Assembly (NCBI GenBank): GCA_963692995.1
Contig: OY843611.1
Span: forward strand, 3,224,001-3,288,000
Source: Bin87 sp963692995
GTDB lineage: Bacteria; Chloroflexota; Dehalococcoidia; Lucifugimonadales; UBA3495
DNA length: 64,000 nucleotides
Direction of reading: 5' to 3'
Below the pieces are notes generated by a model. It had not been told where the DNA came from, did no database searches, and saw nothing but the letters and a program-made list of their open reading frames with translations. Positions 7,648 through 17,105 of this stretch are shown here, one piece after another (positions within the stretch are counted from its first letter, which is position 1; each line of letters opens with the position of its first letter). Position numbers and translations under genes: made by a program.

Positions 7648-9210
7648 CTACCGGCCCTCCTTGATAAAGTCGGAGAGCTTTTCGCCGATCATTATGGTGG
7701 TGGCGTTGGTGTTGGCGCGGATGCAGTCGGGCATGACCGAGGCGTCGGCGACGCGCAGGCCCGCCACGCCCTTGACCTTGAGGTACTGGTCCACCACGGC
7801 CATGGGGTCGGAGTCGGGGCCCATTTTGCAGGTGCCCGAGATGTGGTGGGACGTGCCGGAGTTGCGCCGCAGCCAGTCGTCCAGCAGTTCATCCGACGCC
7901 AGTTCCTCGTCGGTGGGCATAATCCGCTCTTCCACCAGGTTGGAGAAGGGCGGCCGCTCGGCCAGGCGGGCGCCCAGGCGTATCGCCTCGCGCATCCGCC
8001 GCAGGTCTTCCGGCTCCTGGTAGTAGTTGTAGTCCAGGCGCGGCTGCACGTGGGGGTCGGTGGACTGGAGTTTCAACTCGCCCTTGCCCAGGGCCAGCTG
8101 GAGGCTGGCGCCCATGCCGATGTAGTTCAGGTCCTCGTCGATGGCGACGTGGGCCGGCCGGTGCTCGCTGGTCATCAGGTTGGGGCTAAGCTGCATATCG
8201 TTGCGCAGGTCGGAGCCCTCAACCGTGTAGCGCAAGCCCGCCTGGATCACCGGCGCTTGCACATCGGGCTTCTCACCCCTGGCCAGGTACAGCACCGAGG
8301 CGGCGGGATGGTCGCGGAGGTTCTGGCCGACGCCCGGCGCGTCGTGGATCACCGGAATGCCCATCTCCCGCAGGTGATCCGCCGGCCCGATGCCGGACAG
8401 CAGCAGCAGTTGCGGCGAGGCCACGGCCCCGCTGCTGACGATAATCTGGTCGCCCGCCACCGTGAAGACCTCGCCGCCGCTCTCGGCCTCCACGCCTACC
8501 GCGCGCGGCGAGCCGGTCGAATCGTCCTCGAACAGCACGCGCCGGGCGGTGACGCCGCCCCGGATGGTCAGGTTCAGGCGGTGGCGGGCGATGTCCAGAT
8601 AGTTGATGGCCATGCTCATCCGCACGCCTTCGATGGTGTTGCGGGCGCGGGGCGAGATGCCGGTGGACTCGGGATGGTTCTGGTCCTCGTCTTGGGGGAA
8701 GCCTTCATCCAGGCAGGCCCGCTCGAAGGCGACGGCGTGGGGCAGCCACTCGCTGCGGGGAGCGCGGCGCACCGGAACCGGCCCCTCGGAGCCGTGGAAG
8801 TCGTCGCCGCCGAAGTCCAGGTCGGTTTCCAGCTTGTTGAAGTGGGGCAGGCACTTGGTGAAGCTCCATTCGTCGTTGCCCCACTGGGCCCAGCGGTCGT
8901 AGTCCTCCGGGATGCCCCGGAATAGCACCTGTCCGTTGACCGCGCTGGAGCCGCCGGTGGCCTTGCCCCGGGGGATGACCAGTTCGTCCTGCTCGTCGGT
9001 GATCTTGGCGGTGTAGCCCCAGTTGTGCGGCCCATAGGCGGAAAGCCAGACGTTGTTGCCCAGCTTGAGATCGTCGGGCAGATGCTCAAACTCCGGGTAG
9101 TCCGGCCCGGCCTCCAGCAGCAGCACCGACCGGTCCGGATCCTCAGACAGGCGGCTGGCGATGGTGCACCCGGCGGAACCGCCGCCGACTACGATTATGT
9201 CGTACTTCAT
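7648..9210 (-). CDS. GMC family FAD-dependent oxidoreductase (choline dehydrogenase-like)
   Basis: 520 aa, full length for the family. N-terminal FAD motif VVGGGSAG at residues 7-14, then VLLLEAG for the ribose, GKATGGSSAVNGQVLFRG (GMC signature 1) and SSGAVASPQLLLLSGIGP (signature 2). The C-terminal half has GTSHHISGTCKMG with the catalytic His region, and NTNATTIMIGEKL with the conserved Asn. A GGAGG site precedes the ATG at 9210. It oxidises an alcohol to an aldehyde or ketone; substrate unknown. No signal peptide, so cytoplasmic. Confidence 0.92.
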   Translation of the reverse strand: MKYDIIVVGGGSAGCTIASRLSEDPDRSVLLLEAGPDYPEFEHLPDDLKLGNNVWLSAYGPHNWGYTAKITDEQDELVIPRGKATGGSSAVNGQVLFRGIPEDYDRWAQWGNDEWSFTKCLPHFNKLETDLDFGGDDFHGSEGPVPVRRAPRSEWLPHAVAFERACLDEGFPQDEDQNHPESTGISPRARNTIEGVRMSMAINYLDIARHRLNLTIRGGVTARRVLFEDDSTGSPRAVGVEAESGGEVFTVAGDQIIVSSGAVASPQLLLLSGIGPADHLREMGIPVIHDAPGVGQNLRDHPAASVLYLARGEKPDVQAPVIQAGLRYTVEGSDLRNDMQLSPNLMTSEHRPAHVAIDEDLNYIGMGASLQLALGKGELKLQSTDPHVQPRLDYNYYQEPEDLRRMREAIRLGARLAERPPFSNLVEERIMPTDEELASDELLDDWLRRNSGTSHHISGTCKMGPDSDPMAVVDQYLKVKGVAGLRVADASVMPDCIRANTNATTIMIGEKLSDFIKEGR

Positions 9211-9363
9211 GATTTACCTCCGTGCGGTTCAGCAAGCAGTCTCAATCTCTCCGATGTCAGTTCATTTAACCCGGGGGCGGTCGCCAATTGAATTTACAAA
9301 CGTCAAACCGTTCCGTCTCCGTCACGCAACCGTTCCCTATCCGTGATGCAACCGCTCCCTATC

Positions 9364-9535
9364 CGTCATTCCCGCGAAAGCGGGAATCCAGAGAGCGCAT
9401 AACAAGTCCGTCTCCGTCACGCAACCGCTCCCTATCCGTCATTCCCGCGAAAGCGGGAATCCAGAGAGCGCATAACCAGGGCAACGTTCCGGTAGCAGAG
9501 GCTTTTCCGGGTTCCTGCTTGAACAGGAACGCCGG
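9364..9535. repeat. Interspersed element (copy B) with a 73-bp duplicated flank
   Basis: The arm cgtcattcccgcgaaagcgg occurs at 9364 and again at 9437, each time preceded by cgcaaccgctccctatc or a close variant. The full 99-bp element runs 9437-9535 and ends in gttcctgcttgaacaggaac then gccgg. Repeats account for most of 9211-9570; no gene is visible there. Confidence 0.75.
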
Positions 9536-9570
9536 TCTGATTTTCAAGGCGTCAACACGTCCTGAAGCGC

Positions 9571-9999
9571 TCAGCCCGCCGGCTTGAAGTAGGGGATGCT
9601 GATTTGCGGCGTGGCGGTCTGGAAGGTTACTTCCACGGGCATTCCGATGTGAACATCGCGGGGGTTGCAGTCCACGATGTTGGTGAACATCCGCACGCCT
9701 TCGTCCAGCTCCACCAGAGCCAGGACGTAAGGCACCATTTCGGCGAAGCCGGGGGTGCGGTTCTGGTAAGTTACGGTGTAGGTCCAGACGGCGCCGCGCC
9801 CGCTGGACGGCACCCAGCGGATGTTCTCGCTCCAGCAGTTGGCGCAGATGCCTCGGGGATACCATTGATATTCGCCGCAGTCGTCGCAGATCTGAATGAC
9901 CAGCTGGCCGCGGCGACAGGAGTCCCAGAAAGCCTTGGTTTCGCCGGACACGGTGGGCAGGGGTTTGTTCCATTCGGATTGAGTTCGGGCGGTGGTCAT
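9571..9999 (-). CDS. DUF35 / Zn-ribbon OB-fold protein (acyl-CoA-associated)
   Basis: 142 aa. An N-terminal helix is followed by a rubredoxin-like zinc ribbon (CDDCGEYQWYPRGICANC, Cys at about 38, 41, 52 and 55), then an OB-fold domain with GRGAVWTYTVTYQ. These proteins partner thiolase-like enzymes and bind acyl-CoA. The ATG at 9999 is 2 bp after the stop of the upstream thiolase-like gene, and its GAGGGATTAG ribosome site overlaps the end of that gene, so the two are translationally coupled. The arrangement fits a two-subunit thiolase or retro-aldolase. Confidence 0.9.
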   Translation of the reverse strand: MTTARTQSEWNKPLPTVSGETKAFWDSCRRGQLVIQICDDCGEYQWYPRGICANCWSENIRWVPSSGRGAVWTYTVTYQNRTPGFAEMVPYVLALVELDEGVRMFTNIVDCNPRDVHIGMPVEVTFQTATPQISIPYFKPAG

Positions 10000-10001
10000 G
10001 G

Positions 10002-11183
10002 CTAATCCCTCGCTAGGATGACGGTGCCGCCGCTGTGGCGGGAACCCAGGGCGCCGCCGGTGCCGTGAGCCAGGGCGATCCGACAGTTGGGAACCTGGCG
10101 CTCGGTGCCGTCGAACTGGTGGCGGAGCTGGCGGGTGGCTTCCAGCAGCAGGAACAGGCCGCGCATGCCGGGGTGGTTGGAAGAAAGGCCGCCGCCGTCG
10201 GTGTTGACGGGCAGGGCGCCGCCCACCTGGAGCCGGCCGCCGCTGACGAACTCGCCGCCCTCGCCCTTCTTGCAGAAGCCCAGATCCTCCAGCGTCTCCA
10301 CCACGGTGATGGTGAAGGAGTCGTACACCATGGCCATGTCGATGTCGTCGTGGGTTACGCCGGCCATCTCGAAAGCGCGGGGCGCGCTCTGGTGGGCGGC
10401 GATGTAGATTAGGTCGCGTCGGCCGGCGCCCTGGTGGGCGATGGCCTCGCCGGCGCCCAGCGCCCAGACCGGCGTGTGGCGACAGTTGCGGGCGACTTCG
10501 GGGGAGGCTACCACCACCGCGCCGCCGCCGTCGGTGATGATGCAGCAGTCCATCAGGTGCAGCGGGTCGGAAATCACGCGGGAGCCTACCACGTCCTCGA
10601 CGGTGATGGGGTCGCGGAACAGGGCTTCGGGGTTCAGGGAGGCGTGGCGGCGCATGGCCACCGATACCTCGGCCAGCTGCTCCGAAGTGGTGCCGTAGAG
10701 ATGCATGTGCCGGCGGGCGATCATGGCGTAGAGGCCCACGGTGGTGAGGCCGTAGAGTTCCTCGAAGCTGTCGGGAGACGGCTCCAGGATGGGATGGCCG
10801 AAGCGCCCCACGCCGCCGGTGCCCACGGATACGCCGCCGGAACGAGCCAGGCTGCTGTAGGTGATGACGGCGCAGTTGATGCGGCCGGCCGCGATGGCGG
10901 TGAGCGCGTGGGACAGGTGGAACTCGAAGGAACCGCCGCCGACGGTGGTGTTGTCCACGTAGCGCGGGTACATATTGAGGTAGTCGGCCAGGTTCATCCC
11001 GCTGTTGCGGGCGCTGCTGGAGGCGGTGAAAAGGCCGTCCACGTCGGCCTTGGCCAGGCCGGCGTCGGCCAGAGCTTTGATGACGCTCTCGCCCTGGATT
11101 TGCAGTTCGCTCTTGTCGGGAGCGTAGCGGGTGACGTGCTCGTGGATGCCCACGATGGCGGCGGCGCGCCTGAGGTCAACCAT
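10002..11183 (-). CDS. Thiolase-like protein (SCPx/Ltp2 type) lacking the nucleophilic Cys
   Basis: 393 aa. The thiolase fold is seen from VGIHEH...ADVDGLFTASSSARNS to the C-terminal ALAHGTGGALGSRHSGGTVI motif. Where classical thiolases have the acylated Cys, this protein reads TTVGGGSFEFHLSHA with no Cys. Thiolase-like proteins paired with DUF35 but lacking the Cys include Ltp2, which acts with a DUF35 partner as a retro-aldolase in steroid side-chain degradation; a similar C-C lyase role is inferred. A GGAGGTG site precedes the ATG at 11183. First gene of a two-gene operon with the DUF35 protein. Confidence 0.87.
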   Translation of the reverse strand: MVDLRRAAAIVGIHEHVTRYAPDKSELQIQGESVIKALADAGLAKADVDGLFTASSSARNSGMNLADYLNMYPRYVDNTTVGGGSFEFHLSHALTAIAAGRINCAVITYSSLARSGGVSVGTGGVGRFGHPILEPSPDSFEELYGLTTVGLYAMIARRHMHLYGTTSEQLAEVSVAMRRHASLNPEALFRDPITVEDVVGSRVISDPLHLMDCCIITDGGGAVVVASPEVARNCRHTPVWALGAGEAIAHQGAGRRDLIYIAAHQSAPRAFEMAGVTHDDIDMAMVYDSFTITVVETLEDLGFCKKGEGGEFVSGGRLQVGGALPVNTDGGGLSSNHPGMRGLFLLLEATRQLRHQFDGTERQVPNCRIALAHGTGGALGSRHSGGTVILARD

Positions 11184-11287
11184 GGGGGAAGCACCTCCGT
11201 TGGGATTGGGTTTTATGAAGTCGGCCTATTATGCCACAAACCCGGAGCGGAGGCGTTGAGCGCCAGCGATGATCTTGCGTCGGCGGC

Positions 11288-11980
11288 CTAGTCCAACCCC
11301 ATCAGCCGGGCCAGCGTCGTCAGATCCGGCACGGTGAGGTCGGGAACGGCGTCGGTCCGGCGGGTGCCGCCGCCCCGGTCGGCGCGGCTGACCCATACCG
11401 ACGCAATGCCCAGCCGGTTGGCCGGCCCGATGTCGTGGTGCCGGCTCTCCGCAATATGCAGCCAACCTTCCTTTGTTACGGCCATACGCTCTTGGGCCAG
11501 CTCGAAATTGCGGAGATTGGGCTTGTAGCTCTGCGCCTGTTGCGAGGTGATCACCGCGTCAAAGTCGATGCCCAGCGCACTGGCTGACCGGGCGAACAGA
11601 TCGTCGTCCACGTTGGAGACGATGGCCAGCCGGTAGCGTTTCTGCATCGCCTTTAGCGCGTCCGCAGCATCGGGAAAGACCGGCCAATGGGGCAGCGTGT
11701 CGGCCAGACAGTCCAGCTCGGAATCGGTGAGCTGCAAACTCAACCCTTCCCCGATCAACGACATTACCTCGCGCAGAACGCGGTGGTATTCCAGGTAGGA
11801 CGGCGAACTTTGCGCCCGCGGCTCCGCGTCGGCGAACAGCCGGAGGATTTCGGCCTGGGATTTGCGGATGCCGTGGCCGGCCAGCGTCTCGGCAACGGCG
11901 GCGGAAATGCCGGTTTCCCAGTCAACCAGGGTGCCGTAGCAGTCGAAGCTGAGCCATTGAAATCGGTTGAAGTCAAGCAT
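11288..11980 (-). CDS. HAD-superfamily hydrolase, haloacid dehalogenase type II-like
   Basis: 230 aa. Motif I is WLSFDCYGTLVDWE with the nucleophile Asp13; motif II is AIVSNVDDDLF; motif III contributes Lys in QSYKPNLRNFE; motif IV is HIAESRHHDIGPANRLG. The long cap insertion between motifs I and II matches (S)-2-haloacid dehalogenase-type enzymes rather than small phosphatases. Substrate could be a 2-haloacid or a phosphate ester. The ATG at 11980 has no convincing ribosome site and abuts a 16-bp repeat and a poly-G tract. Confidence 0.88.
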   Translation of the reverse strand: MLDFNRFQWLSFDCYGTLVDWETGISAAVAETLAGHGIRKSQAEILRLFADAEPRAQSSPSYLEYHRVLREVMSLIGEGLSLQLTDSELDCLADTLPHWPVFPDAADALKAMQKRYRLAIVSNVDDDLFARSASALGIDFDAVITSQQAQSYKPNLRNFELAQERMAVTKEGWLHIAESRHHDIGPANRLGIASVWVSRADRGGGTRRTDAVPDLTVPDLTTLARLMGLD

Positions 11981-12073
<93 letters not shown>

Positions 12074-12080
<7 letters not shown>

Positions 12081-12850
12081 GAAGGAGTAGTAGTTTCCCG
12101 AGCCGGCGCCGCGACCCGATTGCCGAATCTCTTTCCGGGAACCAGGGAAACCCACAGCGACTGTGCGAAGATCCGGACGTCCAGCCAGAGGCAGAGGTTT
12201 TTCATATAAATTGTGTCATAGCGCAACTTGTTGCGGGGGTGTGTGTTGTACATTCCCCGCGCCTGGGCCAGCCCGGCTATCCCTGGGCGCACCTTGAGGC
12301 GGGAGCGAAAATTAGGGATTTGATCGCAGAACTGCTTGTTCAACTCGGGCCGCTCCGGGCGCGGCCCCACCAGGCTCATATCTCCCCGGATTATGTTGAG
12401 TACCTGGGGCAGCTCGTCCAGATGGGTGCGGCGCAGTATCCGGCCTACTTTAGTGATGCGTGGGTCCGCTGCGCTGGCCCAGACCGGCCCGGTAGTCCGC
12501 TCCGCATCGACAACCATCGTCCGAAACTTGACCAGCCGAAAGATCATTCCGTCTTTGCCCACCCTTTCCTGAACGTAGAAAACCGGCCCCCGGTCAGAGA
12601 GCCGGATGGCCAGCGGCACCAGCGTGCAAATCAGCAGCCAGACGGGGAAACCAAGAACGAAAGATACCAGCAGAATGGAAATGTCTAGCGGATATTTGTA
12701 GCCGCTACAGCGCACGGGCAGCGGCTCATCCCGCTGACCAGCGCCGTTCGGACTGCCATCAGGAGCCTGTGGCGCGGCGGTATTCTTCGGAGGTATAACT
12801 GGAGAGGTTGGTACTACTTGCTCAATTTCGCTTGCTGCATTATCGGCCAT
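12074..12850 (-). CDS. Sugar transferase (polyprenyl-phosphate glycosyl-1-phosphate transferase)
   Basis: 258 aa from the ATG at 12850, which has GGGGAGGTG upstream; an in-frame ATG lies 24 bp earlier. Bacterial sugar transferase family (WcaJ/WbaP C-terminal type). After a Pro-rich N-terminal segment comes one hydrophobic helix (ISILLVSFVLGFPVWLLICT), then the catalytic domain with KFRTM, HLDELPQVLNIIRGDMSLVG, PRPERPE and RPGIAGLAQARG. It starts lipid-linked glycan assembly at the inner membrane. The next gene upstream is an O-antigen ligase/polymerase, so the two form a surface polysaccharide unit. Confidence 0.9.
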
Positions 12851-13094
12851 CGACTTCACCTCCCCTAGCCCCACTATTACGGCTCGGTACTCGATAAAGG
12901 ATGACGAAACCCTGGCGAATGCAAAGTTCCGAAAGTCATAAGGAACAAGCTATCCTGATGGTGATTTTCTAATTCTATTGCAAGGAATAACTGCCGGTCA
13001 ACTTCTAATCGCGCAGATCCAGGGGAATCGCTGGATAGACTGCGCGCCGGTCACTCCTGCGAATGCCGGAAGGCGCAATACGCCGGAATCCGTT

Positions 13095-15359
13095 TTACTG
13101 CTTATCGTCCGGCTTCCCGTTCTTTTTTGCGATGTCATTTTCCAGCCAGGTTCGCAATTCGGCAAAGCGCCGCTCAGCGTCCGGCGCCTCGGCCACGTAG
13201 CGGTCAATCACCCGCAATCCCTCCTCCGGATTAGACTCCAGCCTCAGCTGAACCACCAGTATCCGCTGGGCGTCAAAACGGTTCGGGGCCAGCTCCATCG
13301 CCCGGTTGATCTGCTCCCGGGCCAACTTTAAACGATCGGGATCTCCGGAAGCAAGGCACTGATTAACGCTGGCTGTCGCCAGGTAGATCCGGTGATTTTC
13401 CGGCTCCACAGCCAGAGCCTTGACGCCGTGCTCCTCGACTATTGACTCGAAAGCCGTTCTATTATTCTCGAATTCGGGCTCGCCCGGCTTCAGCGTATCA
13501 CACAGGTAGGTCATGCGGCTGAGTAGGTGCAGACGCAGTTCATTGGCCAGCGGCGGGAAGGATGACGCCGAGCTCTCAAAAGAGCTCAGTACCTCTGCCC
13601 ATGACGTGTTGGACCTCAGAATCGGGATGGCGGAATGCGAAGAGGAAACCACCCGGGCGTTGAGGAAAAACACGGCGCAGCCCACCAGCAGGACGACGAC
13701 TCCGATGCCCGCTGCGCCGCTCAGCCCGATGGACCTGGCGCCGGCGCTTTGGCTACTCCGCTCCAGCCGGCGCCGCCGCCAGGCGGACGCAAGCCCCTGA
13801 GCATTCTCCCATCCGGCAAACCTGGCTACGGCGGATAAGGGCCGACGGATCATCCGGAACATCATCCCATCCGGCGCATCCTGATTCGCACGGAGCGGCA
13901 GGGAATCGACGAACACGGCAAAGGCCATCAGCGTCAGCAATTGCGGCATCGTTCCGGGCGTGTCAAACAGAAACATATTCTGCGTAAAATAGCAGACCAG
14001 CCCGCCCCCCATCAGCCCGGCGAACCGCCGCTGCTCCGGGGCCAGGAAACGTCCCTTGCGGATAAACACGGACAGTAAGTAGAACCACATCGCCAGGTAA
14101 GCCAGGGCGCCCAGAACGCCTTTGCCCACCAGTTCCTCAACCACTTTGTTGTGGGCCCGGTCAAAGATCCGATAACTGCGGACGTCTAATTCGGCGGAGA
14201 CATGGCGGTCGTAAACGGCCGTAAAGTTTTCCTGTCCCCAGCCCAGAACGGGGCGGTCCAAGAAACCGTTGATTCCTACCAGGTAGGCGTTGATGCGGGA
14301 TTGGAAGCTGCGCTGCCCCAGGCCAAAGCTGAGCCGCTGCCATAAATCCGGCTCAGTTTCCTCTTCGCTCCGGGCGTCGGGGCCGGCCGCCTGGAACAGC
14401 ACCACCGCGGTGGCCACCATCGCCACGAGCAGTATCACGGCCAACACTACCGTTCCCGCCGCTATCCGCCACCGTCGGGAGGACGTCCACCAGAAACCGG
14501 CTACGCCCAAAGCGATTAGCCCGGCGGCCAACCCGATCATCGCGCCTCGGGTGTCGCTCATCCACAGCGCAGTGAGACTGAGGGCAATGGCGGCCAGCCA
14601 GAAGAGCCGCCATAGCAATACCGGCGCATATCGGATGAGAAATGCGCCGCTTTCGCGGTCTCTCCGCCGGCGCCGCTCGGCGCGCTGAAGTTCCCGGAGC
14701 TCGGTCGGAGGCGCTTCGTCCGGCGGACTTGGGCGGCGGACGAAGGAGCCGACCAGAAGCGCGCCGGCAATGAACATGTTCACCGCCGCATAGCCCCCCA
14801 AGAAGGTGGCGTTGCCCATGGTGGAGGAGGCGCGGCCCTTTTCGAGACTCAGGTATCTAAACCAGCCCCAGTCGAAATACTCGGAGATCGCCAGCAATCC
14901 GACGAGGATGCCAACTCCGGTATTGAAGTTGAGCAGCGCCCGCCAATGCTCCCAGGTACGCAGCACGGAAACCAGTATCAGCAGGAAAACGAACCAGTGG
15001 GCCAGCGCGAACCAGCCGCCCATGCGCTCATAGGTTGACCACAGGCTGCGGGTCGGGCTGATGCCTAAAACCCCGGTCAGCAAGGCGAGGAATAAGTAGA
15101 GGGCGAACAGCCCCAGCAGCCAATACCGGGGCGGACGGTAGGCGGGATTTCGGATTAGCAGGATAATCCACAGCCCCAGGGCAATCTCAATCAACGAGCG
15201 CGTCCACAACGCTTTGCCCACGACGAAGGGGAACACGGTCTCCGGCCAGGGATTCGCCGTAACCACCAACGGGGACACCAGAATCAATACCAGGACCCCG
15301 CGAACTAAATTGGCAAGCATCGTCCCGTCGCCGGTGGTCCGGAAGAGCCGGTTCATCAT
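13095..15359 (-). CDS. O-antigen ligase / polymerase family membrane protein with C-terminal helical repeat domain
   Basis: 754 aa from the ATG at 15359 (the frame also opens at a TTG, 15401). About ten N-terminal membrane segments begin with VLVLILVSPLVV. The Wzy_C region includes FGLGQRSFQSRINAYLVGIN, RPVLGWGQENF and DRAHNKVVEELVGKGVLGAL, with the conserved H of the AHN motif. A basic stretch and another membrane helix (GIGVVVLLVGCAVFFL) lead to an extracytoplasmic C-terminal part of about 170 residues that resembles TPR-like helices (NRTAFESIVEEHGVKALAVE, LKLAREQINRAMELAPNRFD). It transfers or polymerises lipid-linked glycans. Confidence 0.87.
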   Translation of the reverse strand: MMNRLFRTTGDGTMLANLVRGVLVLILVSPLVVTANPWPETVFPFVVGKALWTRSLIEIALGLWIILLIRNPAYRPPRYWLLGLFALYLFLALLTGVLGISPTRSLWSTYERMGGWFALAHWFVFLLILVSVLRTWEHWRALLNFNTGVGILVGLLAISEYFDWGWFRYLSLEKGRASSTMGNATFLGGYAAVNMFIAGALLVGSFVRRPSPPDEAPPTELRELQRAERRRRRDRESGAFLIRYAPVLLWRLFWLAAIALSLTALWMSDTRGAMIGLAAGLIALGVAGFWWTSSRRWRIAAGTVVLAVILLVAMVATAVVLFQAAGPDARSEEETEPDLWQRLSFGLGQRSFQSRINAYLVGINGFLDRPVLGWGQENFTAVYDRHVSAELDVRSYRIFDRAHNKVVEELVGKGVLGALAYLAMWFYLLSVFIRKGRFLAPEQRRFAGLMGGGLVCYFTQNMFLFDTPGTMPQLLTLMAFAVFVDSLPLRANQDAPDGMMFRMIRRPLSAVARFAGWENAQGLASAWRRRRLERSSQSAGARSIGLSGAAGIGVVVLLVGCAVFFLNARVVSSSHSAIPILRSNTSWAEVLSSFESSASSFPPLANELRLHLLSRMTYLCDTLKPGEPEFENNRTAFESIVEEHGVKALAVEPENHRIYLATASVNQCLASGDPDRLKLAREQINRAMELAPNRFDAQRILVVQLRLESNPEEGLRVIDRYVAEAPDAERRFAELRTWLENDIAKKNGKPDDKQ

Positions 15360-15635
15360 GGCTGATCCACTGTATTCGCGGATATATCCGTTTGCGGCCA
15401 AAAACGCGCCCAGGGCGTGTCGTTGAGTCGTCCTGCCATTCCCGCTTTAGCGGGTATTGCAGGAATGACGGAAATGGAACGGAGCTGCACCGGCGAGCGG
15501 TCAGCGCTATGTTGCGATTGGTCTGCGCCGGCCATCAGCAAGTGTATAGCCGCCGGTTCCATCGCCGAAGGCGCCGGCGAAGCGCCACCGGCAAGCTGAT
15601 GGAAGCCATCGCGGAGTTCGCAGCATCGGACACGG

Positions 15636-15712
15636 TGGTGGGCCTGGATGGACTCGAACCAACGACCTCAGTCTTATCAGGACTGCGCTCTAACCGCCTG
15701 AGCTACAGGCCC
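15636..15712 (-). tRNA. tRNA-Ile (GAT), with encoded CCA
   Basis: Minus-strand cloverleaf: acceptor GGGCCTG/CAGGCCC, D-arm AGCTCAGGCGGTTAGAGC, anticodon arm CAGTC-CTGATAA-GACTG with anticodon GAT, T-loop TTCGAGT, discriminator A and CCA at 15636-15638. The T-stem GTTGG/CCATC carries one U-U mismatch, a small oddity. Confidence 0.95.
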
Positions 15713-15861
15713 ACAGTGGCGTTACATTATACCAACGTCGGGGCGTAGCGCAATACGCGGATTCCCCGTTTCCTTGGTGGCAAGAGCCGGTTTGCGGCAA
15801 GGGCCGGCCACGGTAAAAAAGGATCGCCAAAAGGGATCGCCACCAAATCCGGCATTTGTCA

Positions 15862-15867
15862 TATAAT
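15862..15867 (+). promoter_or_regulatory. TATAAT -10-like element upstream of Rieske ferredoxin
   Basis: Perfect TATAAT about 90 nt upstream of the ATG at 15958. No good -35 box is found at 16-18 nt spacing, so support is limited. Confidence 0.35.
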
Positions 15868-15957
15868 GATTGGCCCAGGAAGAGTAGCGAGGGCGACCGT
15901 AGCCGTCGTTGCAGCAACCGCCGCAGTTACCGGGCGGAGCAATTAAGGAGCATTCCA

Positions 15958-16284
15958 ATGGCCGACGAATTTGTCAAAGTAGCCTCTGTCAGCGATATCC
16001 CGCCGGGCGACATGATGTCCGTGCGGGTTGGCACGGAGGAAGTCCTGCTGGTTAACCTGGGCGGGAACCTGCACGCCTGCGACGACATTTGCACCCACGC
16101 CTACGCCAATCTGTCCGAGGGAGACCTGGAGGAAGGTGAATTGGTCTGCCCGCTTCACGGGGCCGTTTTCGACGTGGTCAGCGGCAGTCCGGTCACCCCG
16201 CCGGCCACCGAGGCCCTGCGCAAGTTCGCCATTCGGGTCGAGGGCGATGACGTTCTCGTCGGCCCGGTCATCCAAGCCGGATAA
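15958..16284 (+). CDS. Rieske [2Fe-2S] ferredoxin
   Basis: 108 aa. Small soluble Rieske protein of the BphF / NirD-like type. Cluster ligands are Cys45-Thr-His47 and Cys64-Pro-Leu-His67 (CTH and CPLHG), with a 16-residue interval. It delivers electrons to a ring-hydroxylating oxygenase or similar enzyme. AAGGAG lies 8 nt before the ATG at 15958. It is not adjacent to an oxygenase; the two Rieske oxygenases at 32-36 kb are possible partners, but this is inference. Convergent with lepB. Confidence 0.92.
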   Translation: MADEFVKVASVSDIPPGDMMSVRVGTEEVLLVNLGGNLHACDDICTHAYANLSEGDLEEGELVCPLHGAVFDVVSGSPVTPPATEALRKFAIRVEGDDVLVGPVIQAG

Positions 16285-16331
16285 TCGCCGCCGGATAATC
16301 GAGCCGAATAGCCGAAATAAAGCAAAACGCC

Positions 16332-16913
16332 CTACTTCGGAACCCCCCAGGCCGACCGAGGCCAGTAGATGGCCCACACCCGGCCGATGATGTGATCTTT
16401 CGGCAGCGGCCCCCAATGGCGGGAATCCCGGCTGCCGGAGCGGTTGTCGCCCAGGACGAAATACTCGTCGTCGCCCAGTCGCACGGCGTGCATGTGGGTA
16501 CGTCCGAGGAGGTCCAGGTACGGCTCGTTCAGGGTCCGGCTGTTGACGCTGACCTTTCCGTCGGCGATGGCCACCAGGTCGCCGGGTTCGCCGATGATGC
16601 GCTTCACGAACTGGCGATCCGGTTCCAGGGGGTAGTCAAAAACAATTACGTCGCCCCTTTGCGGCGGTCGGATGGCGTGAAGCAGCTGCGGCGCTTCGGG
16701 GTTCCAAAAGGGGATAATCTTCCCCAGCCGATGGATATCCACCTGGTAGTACAGCAACTTGTTGACCACCAGGTAATGGCCCGGCAACAGGGTGGGCCGC
16801 ATGCTGGAGCCCTCCACGCGAAAGTTCGCCACCGCCGCCTGGATGGCCATGAAAACGAAGACGCCAATCAGGACGGCCTCAAGCAGTTCCCGGGTCCAGT
16901 TGGTCTGGTTCAT
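16332..16913 (-). CDS. lepB: Signal peptidase I
   Basis: 193 aa. Membrane serine protease that removes signal peptides. One N-terminal membrane helix (LLEAVLIGVFVFMAIQAAVA), then the catalytic Ser37 in VEGSSMRPTL (box B), Lys104 in QFVKRIIGEPGD (box D), and the C-terminal LGDNRSGSRDSRHWG (box E). All essential residues are present and length matches short Gram-positive or Chloroflexota-type enzymes. The ATG at 16913 has GAGGAAGAGCCACG upstream. No operon partner is evident. Confidence 0.95.
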   Translation of the reverse strand: MNQTNWTRELLEAVLIGVFVFMAIQAAVANFRVEGSSMRPTLLPGHYLVVNKLLYYQVDIHRLGKIIPFWNPEAPQLLHAIRPPQRGDVIVFDYPLEPDRQFVKRIIGEPGDLVAIADGKVSVNSRTLNEPYLDLLGRTHMHAVRLGDDEYFVLGDNRSGSRDSRHWGPLPKDHIIGRVWAIYWPRSAWGVPK

Positions 16914-17105
16914 CGTGGCTCTTCCTCAATCAATCCCCAAATCATTTTAGCAAAGGCCGGGCCAGCGCGCCGGCCCGTTGACTACTATCGGCTGTCCAAT
17001 TACCATTGCATAGCCTGCCGCCCCGCTGCATTTGCCGGCCGCCAAGTGCGCCGGCCTTCAAGCCGGGCCTGCCGTCTGCAACACTGCCATCCCGAAGGTG
17101 CTGTT

